From Leisingera thetidis (GTDB lineage: Bacteria > Pseudomonadota > Alphaproteobacteria > Rhodobacterales > Rhodobacteraceae): DNA of 64,000 nucleotides. The first letter of the stretch is position 1, and the number at the start of each line of letters is the position of its first letter. Positions 17,155 through 26,264 of the stretch are shown piece after piece. The DNA lies in assembly GCF_025857195.1 (NCBI RefSeq), contig NZ_CP109789.1:124001-188000 (forward strand), given 5' to 3'. A program made the translations under genes and the position numbers. The notes beneath the pieces were generated by a model that did no database searches, was not told the DNA's origin, and worked only from the letters and a program-made list of their open reading frames with translations.

Positions 17155-17645
17155 CGCTCGATCTCCACCTCTGCCTCGCGCTCCAAGCCGTCGCTGCCCT
17201 GCTGCATATCGCGCCGGATCGCATCCTGGAATGCGGCCTCCTGACTGGCAAGGTTTGCGTGCTCTTTTTCCAGGACTAGGCTGGTGTCACGCCGCAACGT
17301 CTCCACCGCGTCGGTAGCAAATGCGAGGAGCTGTTGCTGGCTGGTGTCGGACTTCGACATAAGGGAGGCGATGAGCAAACGGATCATCTGCATCTCTTTC
17401 ATAACAGAGAACCGCAGCGCAGAAAGGAGTGCACCCTGTTCCTCTATCCGGCTTTCCAGGCCCTGCAGTTGTTCCGGGCAAAGGGCTTGACCAGCGCTGT
17501 CCTTGGCGCCTCTGACGGCCCGTTCCTGAAGGTCCAAAATAGCTTGGTCCAGAGCCTCTTGCCGATTTTCATTGCTGCCTTCAATCAGGGCGCTGGCAAC
17601 CGGGCCAAGCCGGACACGAAGGTTCTGTGGCTGTGTCTCGCTCAT
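17151..17645 (-). CDS. Coiled-coil protein coupled to the relaxase
   Basis: 164 residues, very Glu/Gln/Ala-rich and predicted helical almost throughout (ENRQEALDQAILDLQERAV, LESRIEEQGALLSAL, VETLRRDTSLVLEKEHANL), so probably a coiled coil. No signal peptide or membrane segment. The start ATG overlaps the relaxase stop (ATGA, 17642-17645), so it is made together with the relaxase and is probably an auxiliary mobilisation factor. I cannot assign a family. Confidence 0.65.
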   Translation of the reverse strand: MSETQPQNLRVRLGPVASALIEGSNENRQEALDQAILDLQERAVRGAKDSAGQALCPEQLQGLESRIEEQGALLSALRFSVMKEMQMIRLLIASLMSKSDTSQQQLLAFATDAVETLRRDTSLVLEKEHANLASQEAAFQDAIRRDMQQGSDGLEREAEVEIER

Positions 17646-20600
17646 CGTTCAATTTCCTTATCTCGCTGCAGGAGGATTTCTGCCTGCTTTTCAACTTCTT
17701 TAAGTTTCTCGTCGAAGAGACCGGGCAGGGGAGGGGTCTCCGGCTCTTTGTCCTTGGTTTCTTTTTCCTTCACTGCCTCAGGCTTCTCTTGTGGTTCTTC
17801 GCGGGCTTTCGCCTTCTCCGGCTGCAGGGAGCCTGCGCCTGCGAGGCGGCCATCCAGCCAGGCATCAAGAGCGGTCTGGCGGATGCCGGTCTCCTTCTCG
17901 ATGGTCTTGGACAGCCGGTCCGGATCTTCAGTCAGCAGCATTGCTTCATCGCGCGCCCGGCTGATTTCAACGTAGAAACTCTTCTGGGTTGCGAGCCGTT
18001 CGGTGGAGCGCATAGCCACGATTACGCGATCCACAGACTCCCCCTGAACCGCGTGCGCGGTGGCGGCGTAGTCGTGTTCCAGGCCGCGGGCTGCGAGGCT
18101 GTCAGCGGGAATGGCGATGCGCGATCCTTCCAGCGTTTCGGCCTCGATTACTCGACCCTTGGTAGATTTGATTTCTGCCCGCAGACCGTTCTTGATGCCG
18201 CTTTCCGGGTCTGTGATCCGGAACCGCACCTGGTCGCCTTCAGCCATGCCACGGGCCTCGCGCTCATAGGCCACGAGTGCCTTTCCAAGCTCCCGCTGAT
18301 TGAATTTCGCAGCCAGTGGCAGGGTGGTCCGGGCACCGGTTTCCTCATGCTCAACGGTCAGCTTATTGCCCCTGTGATCGGCTTCCCGGACCACATAGAG
18401 ACCGTTCTTTTTCAGGCCGTATTCCTTGCTTGTCGCCACAGACATGACGACATCGCCGGGGGCGTAGCTGCGGGCGTCGGCAAGCATTGCCTCGGTGAGC
18501 TGGCGGTTCAGCAGGCCGTTCACTTTGACCTCATCGGAGGCGATGCGGCCTTCCTGCCGGAGGCCTTCGCGCACTGCCTCATTGATTTCCGCGCGGGCCG
18601 CGTTGGTGAGGGTGAGGATCCGGGTGCCCTGCCGCTCGGCCGGGGTGAGAGCGAGGAACCTTTCTGCAGCTTCCTGGCGGGGATCATCGACCTTCAGCAC
18701 ATTGTCCTCCAGCCGACCAAAGGCAGATGTGATTTCTCCACGGATCGAGTGGTAGACCGCTGCCTTCAGATCATCGTTCCGCTGGCGGCGGATCTCATCC
18801 ATGACCGCGGTGCGCATGCCTGCTTTCTGCATCTGTGCGAAGGGCTGACCGGCGGCAACCGCATCAAGCTGCTGGACATCCCCTACAAAGACGACACGCG
18901 GGGCGCCGGTGCGCTCCGCGTAGTCCATGAAGCTGCGCATGTCCTGGGCGGACACCATCGAGGCTTCATCGACAACCAGGATGGTCTTGCTATTGTCCAC
19001 GTCCTGCGGGTGGTGGCGCTCGGCCGTGACCACCTTTGCCAAGGTCTCGGCGCTCCCCAAAACCTTGGTCAGCTCATTCACCGCCTGGTGGCTCGGAGCG
19101 TAACCCTTGACCTCATACCCGTTCTGACCAGCATAGTGTGTCATGCGGGTCAGGGCTTCCTTTGTGCTTTCCAGCATGAAGGTCTTACCGGTGCCTGCAT
19201 AGCCCTGGATTCCGACGTAGCGGCCTTTACCGGTCAGGGAGGTTTCGATGGAGGCGCGCTGGCCGTCGGTCAAGGAACGGACAACGCTCAGTCTTCGGGC
19301 CAAAAGACTGTCTCCGGTGCGCCCTTGTTCTGATGGGAGTTCGAGGCCGCCGGTCTTCTCCGCCTTCCGCCAAGTGGCCAGAATAGAGCGTTCCAGATCT
19401 ACAGATGCCTTGTCGGTCAGAATCTGACCGCCCTCACCGCTTTCAAACAGCCGGCCTGCCTTGATCTGCCGGCCGATTTCCGCGTCCACAGCCTTGAAGT
19501 CTGAACGGTAAGCGAAGTGCATTGCCGCCACCGTGAGATCTGATCTGCTGTAGGCGGACTCCCGTTCACTGATGTGCTCGACGGCGCGGTTAACGGCCTG
19601 CCGGGGGTCAGTCTCCACGCGTGCCACGGCTGCGGCACTGGACAGCATGGCCTTGGCCTTCTCGAACATTCCGGACGGCTGGCCGGTTTCCCCAAGGGGG
19701 TCGATCGGGCGCTGCTGGTCGAGCGGTATTACGGGCTGCGGGGCTGCGTGACCCACCCGGCCAAGGTCCAGCTGATCCCGGCCAAGACCGGCTGCGAGTG
19801 CGTCTGCGCGCCAGGTTTCCCGCAGCGCGTCCCGGTCCAGATTTTTGTGCTTGGCCGCACGGGTGGCTAATGCCGCTTTGCTCGCTGTTTCCGGCGAAAC
19901 ATCCATTCCCTTATTGTCGATTGCATTCAGAATTTCCTGCCGCCGCTTTGAAAAGGCTTCGGTCACCTCCTGAGAAATTCCGGAGATATTCACTTCTCCA
20001 AATCTCCCGCGTTCCGTGGCAATGCCCAGGTCGGCCATCCGGTTCTCAAAGTCGGAGCGGTAGATTTCCGTAATCAGTTTTTGGTTCTTGTATACAGCTT
20101 CATTCCGAATTGCTGAATATCCGCCGTTTTCGTTTTTCACCATATTGGCAATGACGGCGTGGCTGTGCAAATTGGGATCAAGCGCGCGGGAAGTGTCGTG
20201 ACGGTAAATCCCGGCAATAATGCCTTCCCCGTTTTTCGTGACGATTTCCCCGTCTTGCTGGAAGCGCGTTTTAATAAACCGTTCCTCCACCACTGTCATA
20301 GCCGCGCGCACCGCGGCGTCATGGGCTTCAATAATGCGCTTGTCCCCAATCACCAGAGCGGCAACTGAGGCCGATTTGGATGCGGAAAAGGTGAGGTCGA
20401 GGCCGGGCCGGTGCTGGCGTTCACCATCCACGTAGCGGCCCATCAGCTTTCCATCCGGTGCTTCACCATCGAGCAGCTGCGCAAAGTGCCTGTCATCGAC
20501 ATAGCCGGTCATGCCGTTTTCTTCCGCGGCCTTGCCGAACCAGGTGGCGGCCCTTTCGCCTTCCTCGGTTCCCGCTTTGTAATAACCTTCCTGCTTGTAG

Positions 20601-20647
20601 TAGCCGCTTGCGGCCGCCCCGGCCGAGACGTTTGAAATCGACATCAT
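17642..20647 (-). CDS. traA: MobF-family conjugative relaxase-helicase (TraA/TrwC-like)
   Basis: 1001 residues. The N-terminal relaxase domain (1-300) has clustered tyrosines at 16, 17, 22 and 23 (GYYKQEGYY) and the HUH metal triad His150, His161 and His163 (LDPNLHSHAV). A RecD-like helicase follows, with Walker A GYAGTGKT (482-489) and VVDEASM near residue 555. The C-terminal 70 residues are charged and low-complexity. The relaxase nicks oriT, stays attached to the strand and is pumped out through the coupling protein. The start follows the coupling-protein stop by one base, and the stop overlaps the next gene by four. It looks intact. A type IV secretion channel is not in the window. Confidence 0.95.
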   Translation of the reverse strand: MMSISNVSAGAAASGYYKQEGYYKAGTEEGERAATWFGKAAEENGMTGYVDDRHFAQLLDGEAPDGKLMGRYVDGERQHRPGLDLTFSASKSASVAALVIGDKRIIEAHDAAVRAAMTVVEERFIKTRFQQDGEIVTKNGEGIIAGIYRHDTSRALDPNLHSHAVIANMVKNENGGYSAIRNEAVYKNQKLITEIYRSDFENRMADLGIATERGRFGEVNISGISQEVTEAFSKRRQEILNAIDNKGMDVSPETASKAALATRAAKHKNLDRDALRETWRADALAAGLGRDQLDLGRVGHAAPQPVIPLDQQRPIDPLGETGQPSGMFEKAKAMLSSAAAVARVETDPRQAVNRAVEHISERESAYSRSDLTVAAMHFAYRSDFKAVDAEIGRQIKAGRLFESGEGGQILTDKASVDLERSILATWRKAEKTGGLELPSEQGRTGDSLLARRLSVVRSLTDGQRASIETSLTGKGRYVGIQGYAGTGKTFMLESTKEALTRMTHYAGQNGYEVKGYAPSHQAVNELTKVLGSAETLAKVVTAERHHPQDVDNSKTILVVDEASMVSAQDMRSFMDYAERTGAPRVVFVGDVQQLDAVAAGQPFAQMQKAGMRTAVMDEIRRQRNDDLKAAVYHSIRGEITSAFGRLEDNVLKVDDPRQEAAERFLALTPAERQGTRILTLTNAARAEINEAVREGLRQEGRIASDEVKVNGLLNRQLTEAMLADARSYAPGDVVMSVATSKEYGLKKNGLYVVREADHRGNKLTVEHEETGARTTLPLAAKFNQRELGKALVAYEREARGMAEGDQVRFRITDPESGIKNGLRAEIKSTKGRVIEAETLEGSRIAIPADSLAARGLEHDYAATAHAVQGESVDRVIVAMRSTERLATQKSFYVEISRARDEAMLLTEDPDRLSKTIEKETGIRQTALDAWLDGRLAGAGSLQPEKAKAREEPQEKPEAVKEKETKDKEPETPPLPGLFDEKLKEVEKQAEILLQRDKEIER

Positions 20648-20648
20648 G

Positions 20649-23438
20649 TCAGGAATCCTCCGCGAAGGCAGTTTCAAGGTTCAGAAAGGCTGCTGCGGCA
20701 TCGCCCGCAGGTCCCGCTTCAGGGCGATCCGGCCGTTTCGGTGTTCTCCTGTCAGGCTGGATCTGACCAACTGCAGGATGGGCACGAACAGAGAGGGGGA
20801 GTGGGCTCTTAGGTTGTGCCGGCGCGTTTACCGGCTGGCCCTGGCACCATCTTTCAAGCTGGTGAATGCCCTCCGGAGACAGCCCCTTTGAACCGTCCGT
20901 CAGAATGAGGTAGGGCCAGTCCGCATCGAACAGGCTGGCGTCATCATCGAGCGCGACATAGCTTCCGATCCCATAGGACTTCGCCCAGAGGTCTATTTCC
21001 ATGCTGCGGGATGGAAGTTTGTTCTCAGGCAGGGTGGTGCCGAGAATCCGGTTGCGGAGGCCGTCACTGAACAGGCGTTCCAGATAGTCTCTGTCTGCAG
21101 ACCGCCAGCTGGAGGCAATGACCACATCGACATCAGGATTCTTGTGCAGAAAAGCCTCCAGCAGCGGCAGCTTGTTGAAGGTCTCCGTTGTTCTCTTGTG
21201 CAATACGCCGTCGAAGTCCAGGAAGATGGCTTTTTCCCGAGGTTTCCGCCAAATGGGCTGGCCGTGAACAATCGGGGGGACGGGACCGGCAGATACTTCC
21301 GATGCCGGTTCAATCTCTGAAGCTGCTGTTGCAACCGCCGGTTCAGGCTGTGCCGGCGCGGTGCCAGGGTAGGGGAGCGCGGCGGTTTCGCGGGCCTTGG
21401 CGGTGCCGTTGCCTGCGAAGCCTGCATAAGGGTCCGGAGGGCCGATCTCTTTCACACTGAGGCCGCGCACCCGCGCGGTGGCAAAGTGCTGCCAGTACCA
21501 GTCCCGTTCCGAGGTATTGGCGGGATCCTCGATCTGCGACGCACCTTCTGGGCGCACACGGTCCAGGAAGCGGAAAAATTCAGCCTTCTGATCGTCGGGC
21601 TTCAGGGCGGCAAAGCCTTCCTCTGCAGTTTCGCCCTCCTGGATCTCCACATTCACGGCTGCAACCTGCATTCCGCCAGCGTCGAAGCCGTTGCCCTTGT
21701 AGGGTATGAACTTTTCCGCGGTGGCCGTGGTCGGCACCGGCTCAAAGCGCACTCTGGCGGTCGGTGCGTCATAGGCCGGGCGGAAATAGGCCACAAACTG
21801 CGGCAAAGACTGAATTTCCGCCGGGGTGACAATCGCGCGCTGAGTGCGGCGGCCGACAATGCCCACGCCATCGCGGGTGTCATGCGCGCCGAGGGTGATG
21901 TTTTCCTGCTGCTCGATCACATCCTCCTCGCCAAGAGAGCGGGAGGAGCGCTGCGCGGTATTGTAATCAGGGGTGTTGAAGACAACCCGGTTGTTCAGAA
22001 CGCCGGAAATCGTCTCCGCCGCTTTGTCGCCGTAGATGTCCTCCAGCTGGGAGAACACCTGGTAGCCGACGACGAAGGCGCCGCCGAACTGCCGGATTTC
22101 CGCAAGGCTCTTGGGAAGGAAGGGCATCTTGTTGAGGGTGGGAACCTCATCGAGGAAGAACCAGACCTTGGGGTCGCGGCTTTCCTCTGTCGTCATCAGC
22201 GCGTTTGCGGCAACTTCAAAGACGGTGGAGACGATGTTGCGCACCGCGGCCGACTGTTCCGCGTTGCCGGTCAGGAACACAAAGCCGGGCCGGTCATTCA
22301 CAACCCAATCGCGGATAGAGAAGGGGTCGGCATCGTCGCGCAGGTATTCCAGGAACCGCAGTTCGGTGATCATGTTGGCGCGGATCGAGCCGGAGGTTTT
22401 CGCAACATGCTCCCCGAAGAAATGAGCACCCGGCGTCGCTGCCACCAGTTTGCCCAGCTCCTCGGACGGGATGTTCATGATAGCCTTGCGAAGATCTGCG
22501 TTGGTGGTCTTTCCGGCCTTTGCCAGCTCACGGGCGGCGTACTGGAAGACAAGCCGCGCGGATTGGGTCCAGAAACTGTCCATGGAACCTTGCTGATCCG
22601 GGATCATCACCTCGGCAATCTGCGCGAAGCCTTCCGGCGAAACCACCTCGTTGAAGGGAGACCAGCCCACAGAACGCTCATCGAAAGGGTTGAGGATGAT
22701 GTCTTTTTCCGGGTCGTAGTGGTCCCGCAGCAGGCCGCCCATGCGGTCATAGATGATGGCCCGGCCGTCAACCGCCCGGATGGTGTTCAGCAGCTCGTGC
22801 ATGGCATTGGTCTTGCCGACGCCGACGGTGCCGGTGATGCCGATCTGCGCTTCTACAGCATTGGGAGGGAATTCGATCCCGGCCAGCGTGTAGCGGGGGC
22901 CTGTCTTGGAGCCTTTGCCAAAACGTTTTTCGTATTCGCGCCATTTCCGCTTGGACCAGGCTTTCAGTTCCTTGGCGGTGACCAGGCGCGCGCCCCGGAT
23001 ATGTTCCTCCTCTTTCAAGGACCGGCCGACCATACCGAAGATGGCGAAAACGAAGACGAAGGCTGCGGCGGCAGGCAGCAGCGAGAAATAGAGGAAGCGC
23101 CAGGCATTGGCGGCATAAAGATCGTAGATCTCGCGCAAGCCGGGGTCTGCATAGATCTGGCCTGCGGTGCGTGTCACACGCTTTCCGTCGAGATCCATGT
23201 AGTGCAGTTCCCGCAGTTCAGTGCCGCGCTGTTCGACATTGAACTCTGCAATCCAGTAGATGCCGGTGAGGCGCACCTTATCCATTTCGTAATTCTGAGC
23301 GACCAGGACCAGAAACGTGATGGTGAACGCTGCAGCAGCTACCGAGGTGCTGTACTTGAACACCTGAGTTGCCATGCGGGTCCAGTGTTGTGTCGTCTGG
23401 CCGCCTCTGACAAGCTGGGTATGTCCTTTGTTGCGCAC
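20649..23438 (-). CDS. traD: Type IV coupling protein (TraD/VirD4) fused to a C-terminal HAD domain
   Basis: 929 residues from a GTG at 23438 (GAGGGAAA upstream; RGGQTTQHW follows, typical of the family). Two membrane segments (about 31-47 and 115-136), Walker A GTVGVGKT (203-210) and Walker B VWFFLDE (425-431) form a normal VirD4-type hexameric DNA pump. After about residue 700 a Pro/Ala-rich linker leads to a domain not expected here: FLDFDGVLH (739-747, HAD motif I with both Asp), VIASSWR (motif II Ser/Thr position) and ALDDD (motif IV, 829-833). It resembles the HAD phosphatases of RNA-repair multidomain proteins. A further Pro-rich tail of about 60 residues ends the protein. No stop or frameshift lies between the parts. 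Confidence 0.9.
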   Translation of the reverse strand: MRNKGHTQLVRGGQTTQHWTRMATQVFKYSTSVAAAAFTITFLVLVAQNYEMDKVRLTGIYWIAEFNVEQRGTELRELHYMDLDGKRVTRTAGQIYADPGLREIYDLYAANAWRFLYFSLLPAAAAFVFVFAIFGMVGRSLKEEEHIRGARLVTAKELKAWSKRKWREYEKRFGKGSKTGPRYTLAGIEFPPNAVEAQIGITGTVGVGKTNAMHELLNTIRAVDGRAIIYDRMGGLLRDHYDPEKDIILNPFDERSVGWSPFNEVVSPEGFAQIAEVMIPDQQGSMDSFWTQSARLVFQYAARELAKAGKTTNADLRKAIMNIPSEELGKLVAATPGAHFFGEHVAKTSGSIRANMITELRFLEYLRDDADPFSIRDWVVNDRPGFVFLTGNAEQSAAVRNIVSTVFEVAANALMTTEESRDPKVWFFLDEVPTLNKMPFLPKSLAEIRQFGGAFVVGYQVFSQLEDIYGDKAAETISGVLNNRVVFNTPDYNTAQRSSRSLGEEDVIEQQENITLGAHDTRDGVGIVGRRTQRAIVTPAEIQSLPQFVAYFRPAYDAPTARVRFEPVPTTATAEKFIPYKGNGFDAGGMQVAAVNVEIQEGETAEEGFAALKPDDQKAEFFRFLDRVRPEGASQIEDPANTSERDWYWQHFATARVRGLSVKEIGPPDPYAGFAGNGTAKARETAALPYPGTAPAQPEPAVATAASEIEPASEVSAGPVPPIVHGQPIWRKPREKAIFLDFDGVLHKRTTETFNKLPLLEAFLHKNPDVDVVIASSWRSADRDYLERLFSDGLRNRILGTTLPENKLPSRSMEIDLWAKSYGIGSYVALDDDASLFDADWPYLILTDGSKGLSPEGIHQLERWCQGQPVNAPAQPKSPLPLSVRAHPAVGQIQPDRRTPKRPDRPEAGPAGDAAAAFLNLETAFAEDS

Positions 23439-23494
23439 GGGCGTTTCCCTCGTTCCTTTTGCAACGCGAGCAGTCCGACAACAGCTCGGGACAC

Positions 23495-23548
23495 CCGCGG
23501 CACTTCGCAAATTGTTGTTTCCAAACGGCAATAGCCGGGGTGCCGCGG
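23495..23548. repeat. Inverted repeat upstream of the mobilisation operon
   Basis: CCGCGGCAC (23495-23503) and GTGCCGCGG (23540-23548), perfect 9-bp arms around an AT-richer 36-base loop, about 60 bp before the coupling-protein start. MobF origins of transfer often sit next to such repeats, so this is the best oriT candidate I can see. The right arm overlaps a dispersed repeat (23542-23574). Confidence 0.3.
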
Positions 23549-23574
23549 CCCGGATGTCTCCTGGTCCGCGCTGT
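23542..23574. repeat. Dispersed 33-bp repeat (copy 1)
   Basis: Matches 60819-60851 at 31 of 33 positions (core GCCGCGGCCCGGATG, then CTCCTGG and CCGCGCTGT). Same orientation in both places, 37 kb apart and outside recognisable IS ends. Confidence 0.6.
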
Positions 23575-23601
23575 TTTCATTCACTGAGAAAATCGCTGTG
23601 G

Positions 23602-23784
23602 TCAGCTGGGCGGATAGTAGGGGCTGGCTGGACTGAACCTCACGCCGTCTTCCTCGAAGAAACCAAGACGGCCGGCCGCCCAGGCCCGATGAAACTCAGA
23701 ACGCGCAGTCAGCCTGCGCAGGAAGCGAGGCATGATCCATCCGCCGTATCCAGCCAGGTAGAACCATTGGCAGATGGTGGTCAT
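23602..23784 (-). CDS. Small hypothetical protein (60 residues)
   Basis: ATG at 23784 with a strong ribosome site (AGAAAGGAAGGCGGC). The sequence is aromatic and basic (QWFYLAGYGGWIMPRFL, RLTARSEFHRAWAAG, YYPP at the end). I recognise no family; the fit of start and ribosome site is the main evidence. It lies upstream of the coupling protein in the same direction. Confidence 0.5.
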   Translation of the reverse strand: MTTICQWFYLAGYGGWIMPRFLRRLTARSEFHRAWAAGRLGFFEEDGVRFSPASPYYPPS

Positions 23785-24204
23785 GCCGCCTTCCTTTCTG
23801 TTCTTTTGAGTGTTTCCTGGTTTTGTCAAAAATCCGATTGCGCTAGAAAAGCCTGCCTGCCTGACCTGAATTCCGCCGCCAGGCGTGCGGCTGGCTGATG
23901 CAGAATTGACGGCAGGCAGCGGTCTCCACGCCTTTGGCCAGCGCCGGTTCCCGGCTTTGCGCAGGGTCAAATCCCTTGTTCCTTTCTTCGTTTCAGATGC
24001 ACAGAAATAACCCGCGGGTCCGACACCGCGGGATCTCGCCCATTGCAGGCGAAATTCAGAATGTTCATGATGTTTGGGAAACTGAACGCATGCCCGGACA
24101 CGCGCACGCGTCGAGCACTCGTTTCCGGCGGGGAGGTTGCGGCACTGATTTTGCGCCTATTTTCAACGTCAGCTGCAGAAAACAGCGGCCGCCCGGTACC
24201 GCGG
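23785..24204. other. Intergenic tract, no gene seen
   Basis: About 420 bp without a supported coding sequence. Longer frames here lack ribosome sites or overlap each other. Confidence 0.5.
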
Positions 24205-24585
24205 TTAGCTTTCCGCCGCTGTTCTGTTTTCGCCGGTTGTACTGAGTTCAGCCTTGCCGTCAGGGCCGACCATCCAGGTAGAGATGGTTTGATCCTCCGG
24301 GTTGAAGACCAGCATTGAACCGTCGCCGTATTCCAGGTGGTGCTTTTTGAGGATACCGGGCCAAAGGTTGATCTGACGTTCCTCAACAAAGCCGCTTGGT
24401 CTGGCATTAGACGGGACCAGAACGTGCTCCTGACCGTCCACAATGTAAATACAATTGTACGCCGGAGCACCGCTGTTCACCCCTGGTTTTACCAGGTCAT
24501 ACCGAACTTGAAAAACCTGTCCCGCTTTCTTCCAGCTGCAAACGCCAGCGATCGTGACCAAGGATTTGTAACGTTCTATCGGCAT
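24205..24585 (-). CDS. Hypothetical protein (126 residues)
   Basis: ATG at 24585 preceded by AGGGGACGAC. A mixed alpha/beta composition with YNCIYIVDGQEHVLVPSNAR and LEYGDGSMLVFNPEDQTIST, suggesting a small beta-rich soluble protein. No motif that I can name. Same strand as the mobilisation genes, and possibly their first gene. Confidence 0.5.
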   Translation of the reverse strand: MPIERYKSLVTIAGVCSWKKAGQVFQVRYDLVKPGVNSGAPAYNCIYIVDGQEHVLVPSNARPSGFVEERQINLWPGILKKHHLEYGDGSMLVFNPEDQTISTWMVGPDGKAELSTTGENRTAAES

Positions 24586-25218
24586 GTGTCGTCCCCTGTT
24601 GGCGACGACTTCCTAGCAAGATGATTGTTTGACGAGAAGCCATGGCATCCCGTATTCGATGTTTGACACGAATATCAAATTCGTGTCAATGCGGATATTG
24701 ATGCGGTGTTGCTATTCGAGCGAAGCGGAGTCCGCGTTGGTCGTTGTCCTTGTTCAACTTAGGTCCGGCTCCATTTGGTTGGGGTGGATTCCGGCATGGG
24801 CAGGATCGTATCAAAAGGGATTGCTGACCTTCGCTGCATCCAGCACGAACTGGAAAAGAGCGGGACAAACCGGACTTATGCAGCTACCGCTACTGCTGAC
24901 GCAGCAGTTGTTCGCATGTGCAGTACTCTCTTCGCTGCTGCGCGGCGGATGTCGTCTGACCGGCCATTCGCGGGCTTGACTTTGACCATAACCGAGACTG
25001 TGCTTTCGCCGCACTCGGTTCCTGCGCGAAGGTCGCGGGACTAACCTGCCTTTCGCCGTAGACCCGCGATCCTTGCTGCATTTGCGAAGACATCAGAAGG
25101 TCGTGCAGGAAGCGGAAGCTCCCTGCGGCACGAGCATAGCAGAAAAACTTGGAGGCTGACATTCATCCGGCTTGGGTACAGCGCCTGATGTTGCGTTGCC
25201 GAGTGATAAAAGAAAACC
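24586..25218. other. Intergenic tract before the LysR gene
   Basis: About 630 bp without a credible gene. It separates the mobilisation module from metabolic genes and probably contains the junction between them. Confidence 0.45.
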
Positions 25219-25232
25219 GGAAAGTGATTTCC
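25219..25232. promoter_or_regulatory. Operator-like inverted repeat before the LysR gene
   Basis: GGAAA-GTGA-TTTCC, about 30 bp upstream of the LysR start. Related arms TTTCC (26209-26213) and GGAAA (26222-26226) lie before the acyl-CoA synthetase gene, so both could be regulator sites. Confidence 0.35.
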
Positions 25233-25261
25233 TTAATTTTCAAAAACGTTATTCTCCGGAC

Positions 25262-26176
25262 ATGCATTTGAAGCTTCGTCATTTGGAAGTCTTTCACGCC
25301 GTAATGGAAGAAGGCTCGGTCTCTAAGGCGGCGGAGGCGCTTAACTTGAGCCAGCCCGCGATCAGCACGGCGCTGACCCGGCTCGAAGAAATGCTGGGGT
25401 ATGGGCTGTTCTTCCGATCCAAGGGGCATTTCACACCGCGTCCGGAAGCATTTTTGCTCCATGCAGATGCTGAGTTGTCGCTCATGGCAGTCGAGCAATT
25501 TTCGGCGCGCGCACGGCTGATCGGCCAAGGGCGTGCAGGACTTATCCGGGTGGGATCGATCGGGGCGGCGGCAATGAGCATTCTGCCCGAACTGGTATCG
25601 TCATTCACCCGGGACAATCCGCTGGTGGAAATCGATCTGCAGGTGCGCAGCTCGAACCGGATCTCGTACTATGTGAGCAACGGGCAGCTTGATATCGGCC
25701 TGATAGAGGCCCCCGCGGCAGCGGCCGGGATTTCGTCGATTGAACTGCCGGTCCCTTGCGTCTGCATCTTCCATGAAAGCTCTGAACTTGCGCAGCACTC
25801 CGTGATCACACCCAAGGACCTTGCCGGGCAGAGACTGATCGGAATTCAGAACGGGCATCAGGTGGACCGTCAGATCATCGATGTCTGCTCTCAGGCCGGG
25901 GTGGAGCTGGAAATCACTGTGCGGGGATTCTTCTTTGCGGTGGTTCGGCGCATGGTGTCCCATGCCGGGGGCGTGGCCATCGTGGATGCGCTGAACGGGA
26001 TGCAGCCATTTGGCGATGGCGTGCTTTGGCGCCCCTTTGAGCCGGGGATCAATTACCGCATGGCGCTTATTATCAAATCCGGGGCCGCACCGGCAAAACC
26101 TGCGGCGGAGTTCGCCGACCGGGTCAGGCTGGCATTAACGCAGGCGGCCGGAATGGGCGGCGGTGCTGATGTATAA
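25262..26176 (+). CDS. LysR-family transcriptional regulator
   Basis: 304 residues. An N-terminal winged helix-turn-helix (LRHLEVFHAVMEEGSVSKAA, then ALNLSQPAISTALTRLEE, residues 4-45) and a C-terminal effector-binding domain of the periplasmic-binding type (from about residue 90). LysR proteins act as tetramers and usually control an adjacent operon in response to a small ligand. Unusually the gene runs in the same direction as its likely target, the acyl-CoA synthetase 88 bp downstream. The intervening AT-rich tract carries GGAAA/TTTCC arms. Confidence 0.92.
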   Translation: MHLKLRHLEVFHAVMEEGSVSKAAEALNLSQPAISTALTRLEEMLGYGLFFRSKGHFTPRPEAFLLHADAELSLMAVEQFSARARLIGQGRAGLIRVGSIGAAAMSILPELVSSFTRDNPLVEIDLQVRSSNRISYYVSNGQLDIGLIEAPAAAAGISSIELPVPCVCIFHESSELAQHSVITPKDLAGQRLIGIQNGHQVDRQIIDVCSQAGVELEITVRGFFFAVVRRMVSHAGGVAIVDALNGMQPFGDGVLWRPFEPGINYRMALIIKSGAAPAKPAAEFADRVRLALTQAAGMGGGADV

Positions 26177-26264
26177 GTTTTCCAAAATTACTCTTATCAA
26201 AAATCAATTTTCCTAATAATCGGAAATCGCTGACACTCCCGGGACACTCAAGCTGAGGGTCACA

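Noticed and set aside
17627..19333. Plus-strand open frame of 568 codons
   Set aside because: Antisense shadow of the MobF relaxase gene.
23436..23531. Upstream ATG (23531) as the coupling-protein start
   Set aside because: The added residues are Cys/Arg-rich and unlike the family; the GTG at 23438 has a ribosome site and gives the typical N-terminus.
21486..23534. Plus-strand open frame of 682 codons
   Set aside because: Antisense to the coupling protein, whose motifs are unmistakable.
24629..24979. Plus-strand ORF of 116 codons upstream of the LysR gene
   Set aside because: No ribosome site or domain; composition unlike neighbouring genes.
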